Shown in pieces: positions 56,531-64,000 of a stretch of 64,000 nucleotides of DNA (positions are counted from its first letter, which is position 1; every line of letters begins with the position of its first letter). Origin of the DNA: Anaeramoeba flamelloides (Eukaryota > Metamonada > Anaeramoebidae); the NCBI GenBank assembly GCA_027625915.1, contig JANTQA010000021.1, forward strand, positions 1,240,001 through 1,304,000. Direction: 5' to 3'. The notes beneath the pieces were generated by a model, which did not search any database, had not been told where the DNA came from, and saw nothing but the letters and a program-made list of their open reading frames with translations. A program made the translations under genes and the position numbers.

Positions 56531-57698
56531 CACGATTGAAGTGTTGATTGAACATTTACCTAGACAACAAAGTATTATTTTTGGAATAATCCTTGAATCT
56601 CAACTTGTGATTATATTGAGTTTACTAGCAATACAAAATACTTAGGATAATAGAAAACATCAAGTGTATATTATATTTTTAATTTTCTTTAGTTCAAACA
56701 ATCGCTTGATAATATTATTCATTTTTTAAAAACTGTAGCTAAAATTCAAATATTTCACAAAAAAATTTTGTATAAAATTAACCATCTAAAAATTGTTTAC
56801 TATTACTTTTTTTTATTATTGATCAAAGCACTATACTATTCCTTTATAATTTTGGAGTAAGTTCAATTAAAATTAAAGTCTTAGGCCTGAAGTCAACTCT
56901 TTAACTTTTTTTTTAATTTAATACTGGATCCGAAAACTGTCTTGTTTATTTAGTTATACATAATTGAATTTTATTATACAAAGTACTTGTTCAAAAACAA
57001 TTATTTAGATATTTTTTTCACAAGTAAAATAAAATACCCACAATAGGATTTTGAGATAAGAATAAAAGTTCAACCATTTAATATTTTTCTCAAATTAGAT
57101 AAAAGAAATCAAAATAACGTTTTATTGTGGTATTTAATTTTGCTTGTGAAATTAAAATTAATAATTATTTTTATACCAAGTACTTTGAATACTAAAAAGC
57201 AACTAGGCATATCCATAGTTAAAAATGTTATTTTCTAATCTTCTTCCAAAATATTAAAAAAGTGAAAATTTTGGCTTTATGGTGGATACTCCCTTATTTT
57301 TTGTTAGGTGTCTGATAAATTTCAGATTATATTTATTTGCTTTTATTAGTTAGTGTATGTATTTTAGCATGATTTCTGTATACTTTAAAGTTTTTTTCTT
57401 TCATTATTCTTAATGATAAAAATTATCACCAATCTTAAAATGAAGTACTTTATGCTTTTCAAACAGAAATTCTACCAAAAAACCAACTTTAAAAAATATC
57501 TCATTTTAATCTATAAAAATTTATCAAAACATATCGTTTCAAAACTTTATATGTTAAAATCAGTAAAGATCCGATTTAAATCGGAAATAATTGACAATAC
57601 TAAAATTTATTAATCTACAATCAACACCAAAATCACCATAATCTAAAAACATTTTTTTGCAAAGAAATTATCATAAAATATTATTTACGAATATTTGA
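56531..57698. other. gene-free AT-rich spacer upstream of the PP1 relic
   Basis: No supported gene. The last 100 bases before 57,699 would contain the old promoter of the phosphatase. Confidence 0.35.
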
Positions 57699-58406
57699 AT
57701 GAACGACACTCAAATTATTGATACCTACATCACAAAACTCTTTAATTCAGGAGGCAAAAACAGGAAACAATTTGCTTTAAAAGAGCACGAGGTTAAAAGA
57801 ATAGTCCTTGAGGCACGTCAAATCTTTTTATCACAACCTATGCTTTTAGAATTGCACGCACCAATAAAAATATGTGGTATGGGTTTAATACTTTTTATTA
57901 ATTATTTTAATCTTTGTTTTTGAAAGTATAATTCACAAAGGGAGTCTTTTTTGTTTGTTTTCTTTTGTTCTATTGATCTATATTTTTTTTTTTTTTTTAT
58001 TTTAGGCGACATACATGGCCAATTTCACGATTTATTGAGACTTTTTGATGAAGGCGGATTTCCACCACTTTCAAACTATCTTTTTTTAGGAGACTTTGTT
58101 GGTTTGTTTCTCTTTTTTGTTTTGTTTTGTTTTCTTTTTTTTTTGAAATGTTGCTTACCATTTTCCCATTTTCAATTACACTTCTTTTCAATAATTTTTT
58201 AATTTAAAAAAACCAATACAGATCGTGGTAAAATGGGGTTAGAAGTTGTTTGTCTCCTTTTTTGCTATAAAATCAAATATCCTGATAACTTTTTTTTATT
58301 AAGAGGGTAAGCACTTAGTTCCTTTCTTTATTGTAATTAGATCCAATTTTGATCTTTTTTATTACGTAATAACTCTTTTTTTTTTCAGACATCACCAGTA
58401 CGATTA
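57699..58406 (+). pseudogene. PP1-type Ser/Thr phosphatase catalytic subunit, 3'-truncated pseudogene
   Basis: Exon 1 (57,699-57,876): MNDTQIIDTYITKLFN...RQIFLSQPMLLELHAPIKIC. Exon 2 (58,006-58,101): [20 protein letters not shown] then [12 protein letters not shown]. Exon 3 (58,222-58,306): [20 protein letters not shown] then PDNFFLLRG. Donors are GTATGG, GTTTGT and GTAAGC; introns are 129, 120 and 82 nt and all phases agree. The metal-site motifs GDIHG and GDFVDRG are intact. The fourth exon (from 58,389) should start NHE, the third metal motif; it reads HHQYD then TAA, with further stops. About 200 C-terminal residues of the catalytic core are missing. A family G transposon starts about 130 bp on. 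The first three exons are well kept, so loss is recent or the 5' part is still transcribed. A working enzyme is not possible. Confidence 0.85.
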
Positions 58407-58540
58407 AAATTAAACCAAACTAAATAACAATTTCGGCTTTAATAATAGAATTGAAGAAACACTCTTTTGTAAATTTTTTTTAGGATTATTCACTTAAAAA
58501 GTAAACTATCTACAAATTATTCAATAATTCTTTAGTTATT

Positions 58541-59306
58541 TCTGGGACTAGCGTCTACCATGTAGAAGGAATCTAAAATTAAAGTAAGTTATTATTGGGT
58601 GTAAATAACCAAAGTTGTCCAGAGCTCAAATATCTATAAAAATTCGATTAGTAAAATAGTACTATTTGCTGATCCTCATCAATTAAAAATGATCCTTGTA
58701 TTAGTAAAAAATTTCAACAATTTCAGTAAAAATCGGCATTTCACTACAAATTTAAAGGTTGAAACATCAATCTTCAGACTTCAGAGTTGCAAAATCTCCT
58801 TCTTAAATTTGTCTCGAAATGTAGATTAGTGGCTAAAAAATTCAATCGTGTTTAAAAAATTAAATAATTAACCAACACATTTTTTTGATCAATTATTTCT
58901 GAAATATTGTAAATATATTGATATTACAATTAGCTTTATAAAAAGGAAATAAAGTTAATCAGTCTTTGGGTTTTTTTATGTTGATGGATATTGAGTTAAT
59001 CTTTGAAATTAAAAAAATTATAAAAAAATAGTTACTTTTGGAAGTTCTAAATCTAAATTATTAAAGACTAGAAAACTATTATTTTGAGTTCTATTTTTAG
59101 ATTTGGAAAAAGAATTGAGAAAAAAATTTCCAAAAGGAAAATTTTTTAAGAGTGATCATTAGTAAATAATGTAGTAATATTATTGTATAATAGATTTATT
59201 AGAATCTATTTAAACAAGAAATGTGAACCATGTAACACTAATTTCATTTACACACAATTACAAGATACTTTGATTATAGCCATATCTATGGTGAGGCTAA
59301 CCCCTA
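58541..59306. mobile_element. DNA transposon family G, copy 3
   Basis: Full-length but decayed ends (GGGACTAGCGTCTACCATG on the left, GGTGAGGCTAACCCCTAAA on the right). The interior matches copy 1 over CTCATCAATTAAAAATGATC and AGTTACTTTTGGAAGTTCTA. It directly follows the broken end of the PP1 relic. Confidence 0.7.
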
Positions 59307-59792
59307 AAGGAAGTTATTTATTTTTATTCCAAATTTAAGTGAAAGGGAAAGGGAATTTGGAGAATATTAGTCTTCTTAAATAGTTTTTTAAGAGATTAGG
59401 ATTTGTTTTATATACGGTTTTTTGATACTCTGCATTGTATTAAAAACGCCAAAAATTTCTCTATTTCTCAAATTATTTTTTCAAAATTAATAATATTTCA
59501 ATAATAAAAAAAACAAAAAATTTACAAATGTCTATTCATGTTTTATGCTATATGAGATTCCAAATACAATACCTTAAATAAAAAAAATTTTTTAAAAGAA
59601 TCCCGATTAAAGAAAAGGCAAAACATTGCAAATTTTAGGATTTTTGAGGATTGGATTAAATTTTGCTTGAAAAACATTTATAGACTCAAAAAAATTAATG
59701 AATTCTCGGACAAAACAAGGCAAAATTTCAAATATTTTTTTTTTTTTTTTTTTTTTGGTATTGCTACAGGTTCTGTCAAAATTATTTTAAAG
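59307..59792. other. gene-free AT-rich spacer
   Basis: It ends in a run of 22 T (about 59,736-59,757). Nothing else was seen. Confidence 0.35.
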
Positions 59793-60498
59793 TAAACTCT
59801 TTTTCAAATAAAAGGGCACAAAAAAATTCAAGAATTATTCATAAATGAATCAAATTAATTGTAGTATCATTCTAAAATCTAAGAAACGCTTTAAAACATA
59901 AAAAAAAAAACTCAACTGATTCTATAAAACTCATTAAAACAAAACAATAAAAATTAAAATTCAATATTTTAAAAATTGTGTGCCCTTTTATTTGAAATGA
60001 GAAATCTCGTTTTGTAAATTGTAAAGAAAAAAAATTATAAACCCAATAAAAACCTTTGAACAAGGCAAATTGGGAAAAAGTTCTCAACATTTTATTGATA
60101 ATTCTTTACACGTCAAACTTTTGTTCTTTAAAGTCTCATATTCAATATAAAGCCGCAATTCATCTGGTATTTTGTTGGAATGTTTTTTCTTTATTTTCTT
60201 TTTTTCTTTGTTCCATGCACCAATCCAATAATGGTCTTTCTTAATTCCTATTTCTAGCTCATTCGAAATCAAACTTAAACTGTTTCCATTTATACACATG
60301 TAAATTATTTCCAAATTGGTTTCTTCTTATCTTGCTTTTTCATTTTCCAACTGTTCAATACCCAAAAATAAAAAAAGCAAAAAATGAAAAAATGAATAAT
60401 TAAAATGAAAATCACCAATAAGTAATTATCTGATTAACAATCAAATTCGATGGTATTGACGATTTGAGAGGTGTGCTCTTTTGTTTGAAAAATAGTTT
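59793..60498 (-). mobile_element. internally deleted Tc1/mariner-like transposon (family C)
   Basis: The left end is TAAACTCTTTTTCAAATAAA then AGGGCACA. The right end reverse complemented is TAAACTATTTTTCAAACAAA then AGAGCACACC. An extra inverted copy of the end (TGTGCCCTTTTATTTGAAAT) lies at 59,979-59,999, so either a second short element or a rearrangement is present. It contains the N-terminal piece of a DNA-binding protein (60,087-60,314). Confidence 0.75.
60087..60350 (-). pseudogene. transposase N-terminal helix-turn-helix fragment
   Basis: An ATG near 60,347 opens MKKQDKKKPIWK. After a one-base frame change the strand reads EIIYMCINGNSLSLISNELE, then KKHSNKIPDELRLYIEYETL and KNKSLTCKELSIKC before a stop. 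A hydrophobic-GNSLSLISNELEI stretch is the shape of the first helix-turn-helix of Tc1/mariner transposases. The catalytic DDE part is absent. It is the only trace of a transposase for the TAAACT families in this window. Confidence 0.5.
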
Positions 60499-61996
60499 AT
60501 ATTGATATGGGGTTGAAGTTAGCTATATAGTGATTGGAAATACTTTGGATATAACTCAGAAAAGAATGAAATTTTGATTTTCGAACTTTTTCAAGATAAA
60601 TTTCGAATTTGGACATTAATCAAGCATTTTATCCAAATTACAAAATTTCGAAATAAAAAAAAACCTAAATAGTAAATTTTAAACAAGAAATCTTAACTCA
60701 GCATTCTTTTAAGTCACCAAATAATGTATTACTATTATTAAAAGTTAAATTCGATGACCTTAAAAGTCGGATATTCCTTTAAAAGTATTTTTTGTCAAAT
60801 GTATTATTTTAAAATTCATTCAATATTTTTTCTTCGTTAAATTAAAAGAATAGAGAAATAAAAGTTCTGAACATCACTAAAATAATGGGTATGTGCGTTT
60901 TATCGGATTTTAGTTTAAAAAAGTAGACAAAAGTTGGATCAAAGCAAAAAATTTCTTGAAAAAGAAAAAAATGGAAAAAGAAAAAACTAACTAAAGAAGA
61001 ATATTTCTTATTTATTTTATATATATATATTAAACAAAGGTTGTGTGGAAACTTTCACATTTTTCTTTTTCTTCAAATTACTAATTATTGATCCCTTTAC
61101 TAAGTATGATTATTTCTTCTTCAATTTTTTTGTTTTGTTTTCAACTTCCTCAACACTTTTTTCCATTATCATGCATATAAGTAACCAACCAGAAATTATT
61201 TGAAAATTAGAATTTATTTTAACAATCCAAAAATCTTTCTACAATTACATAGTTAAGAATGAATTCTTATATTTTTGTAATCTTGAAGTTTTTTCTGTTA
61301 ACTTTACTTAATAAAAAAAACATCAAAATTAGTGAAAAAATGAAAGAAAAAAATAATAGTAATTAATTCAGTCCTTTCAATTTAAACACACTAGTGGTAC
61401 TTTAAAATTAAAAAAAATAAAAAAAAATCAATTTTGTGCTTTCTAACCCATGTACATATTTTAATGTTTTGTCAAGCCATTAAAAATTTCATTATTAACA
61501 TAATATTTAGTTCTAATTTAATGGTATAAAAAATTTTAAAACTTTTTGTGCAAACATAACTAAATTAAATCATTTTTAAAAATTCAAACAAAATCATTCT
61601 AACTCTCAACAAATTGAAAAAAAAAATTGGAAAATATTCAATTTTAATCAATAAATCCCAATTTGATGGATTAAATGAAGATTTAAAATCAATAATAATT
61701 GAGAAAATCATATTAAAATAACAAAAATTCTGATTTTTCAAAAAATAAATTTCAAATAAAAATAAAACTTCTTTTATTTAAAAAATGATATTCTAAAAAT
61801 TAATACATAAATAGCAATCATGAATGCTTTACAATAAATCAAGTATATGGTTTTTATCATGAATGTAAGTTTTTAAACTTTTCATTTATTTTTCGATATT
61901 TTTTTATTTTTTTTTATGATATTTTATTTAATTTTTTAATATACTTTACCTGCTGTGATATTACAATGTTAAAAATATAAAAAAAAGATATTTAAT
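60499..61996. other. gene-free AT-rich spacer
   Basis: I see nothing supported, apart from a short (TA)n at 61,020. Confidence 0.35.
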
Positions 61997-64000
61997 TTTT
62001 TTTTTTTTTTTTATTATTTAAGGGAGGAGTTGTTGATCCCTCTTATTTGCCCGAATTCCTAAATTTTTATTTAGGAATTTAATTTAAGACTCAAAAATAA
62101 GTTTATTACCCACTAAGGCTAATAAAGAGTTTGAATCCTTTTTTATAATAATATTAGAAATATTATTATTATTTAATATATTCGATATATTAATTTTTTT
62201 TAATTCAGTTATCCAGATTTTGCGATTATTTTCATAGGCTGAGCAGTTCCATAGAAAATGGTCTAAATCTTCAATAATATCTAAATTGTTTATTTTTTTA
62301 CATAATTCACACAGTTTTGATTTGTTTTTATTCATAACATAAGAGTACCTGTTAAGGTAATTTGTAAAATTTCTGAGTTTTAAAATTGAAGTTGAGCCCT
62401 TCCATTTTAAATATCTTTGCTGCTTATTTATAGTATTATTGATTTGTACTATTTTTAGATATTCTTGAACTTTCCAACTTGGACTATTTTCTAAGTTTTT
62501 AATTCTAAAATTTTCTAGTTCATTTTCCAATTGTTTTAAATTTTTGGAGTACCAATTTATATTTTCTGATTCTTTTTTTTCTAAAAGGAAGATAATTAAT
62601 TAATTCATCATAATGGAGGATTTTTAATTTTTGAATTAACTTAAATCTTCTTTTATATATCGTTATCCTTACGGGATCAATTTTTGCTTCAGTTTTATAA
62701 ATAAGCCTTGGTGAGTGTGGATTGATTAATAAAAATTTTGTAATTTTTTTATAAATCCAAGTATCAATATCTTTAAAATCTGTTTTTGTCAAATCAAATA
62801 TTTCTAAACCATATGATAATTGGCTATATAATACAGCTTTAAAAAATTGAATTTTTAATCCATTAGAAAAAATTTTTTTTGTTGTAAGATATTGATTAAC
62901 TTTTTAAAATTGGCCTTAACTTTATCAAGGTTGAATTTTAAATGAGGTTTTTTATCTAGCCAAATACCAAGATATAAAATTTCTTTTTGGAATTAAAGTT
63001 TTTTTAGTTTTATCATCATTAGGATTCATTCCAAAATCTTTTATTATTTTAAAGATTTTTTGTAATTGAAAATTTATTTCTATTAATGATCCTTTCATCA
63101 GTAAAATCAGATCATCTGCAAACATTTGAACATGTAACGCTAGTGATTTAATTTTTTTTAAGAGAAAATGAGTAATAAATCCAAATAATAAAGGAGATAA
63201 TGGATCTCCTTGGTAAACACCAATTCCTTCTTTTGAGTAATAAGCAAGTAGATATTCTACAATAATTTCATTTTTTATAAATTTTTTAATTGAATAATAA
63301 ATAAGTGAATGATGAATAGAGTCAAAAAAATTTTTGTATATCTATTGTAACAATATAAATATTTTCTTTTTTAAATTTATTTTTTAATTTTTGATATTCA
63401 TTCAATAAGTTTAAAACTGTAATTCTTGTATCTAATTTTTTTTTAAATCCAAATTGGTTTTTTGAAACTAAGTCCCAAGAATCTTGAATTCCGGCATATA
63501 ACAATTTAAGAAAAAATCTTGGGAGAGTTTGATTAATTGAAATTGGTCTATAATTAAGTGGAATACCTTCATTGCCAGATTTATGAATGAATAATAAATT
63601 TCTTTTTTTAATAAATTTAATATTTTTTTGAGAAATATCATTAATCCTATTAAAAAATATTTTTTGGATTGTTTTTATAAAGTTTTCATAATTTATATAA
63701 AATTCACTACTTTGATTTTTTATTGTTTTATATTGTTTAATTTTATCAAATTCTTTGACAGATTTATTTTTTTGATATTTGATAATTTCTTTGATTTTAG
63801 TAATTGAGAATATTTCTTCTATTTTAATATTTAATAAATTATTTTTATCTAATGTGAAATTTTTAATAAAATTAAGAATATATTTTTTTTGGTTTTTTAC
63901 TAATAGATTTAACAAACCCGAAATATGAAGTTTCCATATTATCATTATTAAGAATCATTTTACTCGAAGTTTCTCTTAATCTATTTAGCTTTTTCCAAAA
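61997..64000 (-). mobile_element. non-LTR retrotransposon (LINE), 3' part, running off the window
   Basis: Read on the minus strand from 64,000. A reverse transcriptase begins with NYRPISINQTLPRFFLKLL (about 63,550) and NQFGFKKKLDTRITVLNLLN (about 63,450). It continues KFFDSIHHSL, GVYQGDPLSPLLFGF (about 63,210) and the catalytic FADDLILL (about 63,115). A C-terminal zinc-binding segment follows (about 62,315-62,220), with CELCKK, DHFLWNC and the His/Cys spacing usual at the end of LINE polymerases. The frame changes at a T run near 63,330, near 62,570 and between, so this copy is inactive. A 3' UTR with two stem-loops ends at a poly-A tail (T run at 61,997-62,012 on the plus strand). The 5' end lies outside. 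Confidence 0.88.

Noticed and set aside
1-64000. LTR retroelements, Polintons, capsid or envelope genes, CRISPR arrays, rRNA genes
   Set aside because: No long direct terminal repeats, protease/integrase/capsid-like frames, spaced direct-repeat arrays or rRNA motifs were seen.

Overview
The window is nuclear DNA of an AT-rich, intron-bearing protist using the standard code (TAA and TGA both end clear genes). It has one cytosolic ribosomal protein gene of eukaryotic type (eL21), an EXO1-type nuclease, a PP1-type phosphatase relic, a BTB/BACK protein, an SH3/RING protein and a very large Lys/Glu-rich armadillo protein of the LvsA/WDFY3/SPIRRIG (BEACH) family. Large KE-rich low-complexity tracts, long AT-rich intergenic stretches and this gene set fit an amoeboid protist such as Anaeramoeba. 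That is a guess from style, not a proven placement. Introns are GT-AG, mostly 80-190 nt, with donors GTAAG, GTAAAA, GTATG and GTTTG.

Layout. 0-5 kb: the end of a lumenal or extracellular protein gene, a LINE fragment hosting two other elements, and several DNA-transposon relics. 5.4-5.9 kb: a small three-exon secreted protein gene (minus). 9.1-22.8 kb: the BEACH-family gene (minus), with one exon of about 8.5 kb and a train of short upstream exons I recovered by splicing. It stops before any PH-BEACH-WD40 module. 23.1-23.5 kb: a small divergent gene for a putative membrane peptide. 24-29 kb: repeats and a B-box-like fragment. 29.6-30.9 kb: SH3-SH3-SH3-polyQ-RING. 31-38 kb: repeat-rich, including a 1.1 kb palindrome. 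38.4-40.7 kb: EXO1-like nuclease with a reading-frame change at a run of 21 A. 45.7-47.3 kb: BTB-BACK fused to a Rossmann/GATase-like domain. 51.0-51.6 kb: eL21 with one intron. 54-56.5 kb: one MITE nested in another with a TA target duplication. 57.7-58.4 kb: PP1 pseudogene. 59.8-60.5 kb: deleted Tc1/mariner-like element. 62.0-64.0 kb: a longer LINE running off the window.

The protein genes share no obvious pathway or operon; they are separate housekeeping and signalling genes. The connecting theme is the repeats. At least five MITE families (A, B, C, E, F in this annotation) begin with the same TAAACT...TTC terminus and insert at TA, so they look like relatives moved by related Tc1/mariner-type transposases. 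Nesting gives a relative order: LINE older than A; B older than I and M; A and I older than H; E older than F. I see no LTR retroelement, Polinton, CRISPR array, rRNA or convincing tRNA.
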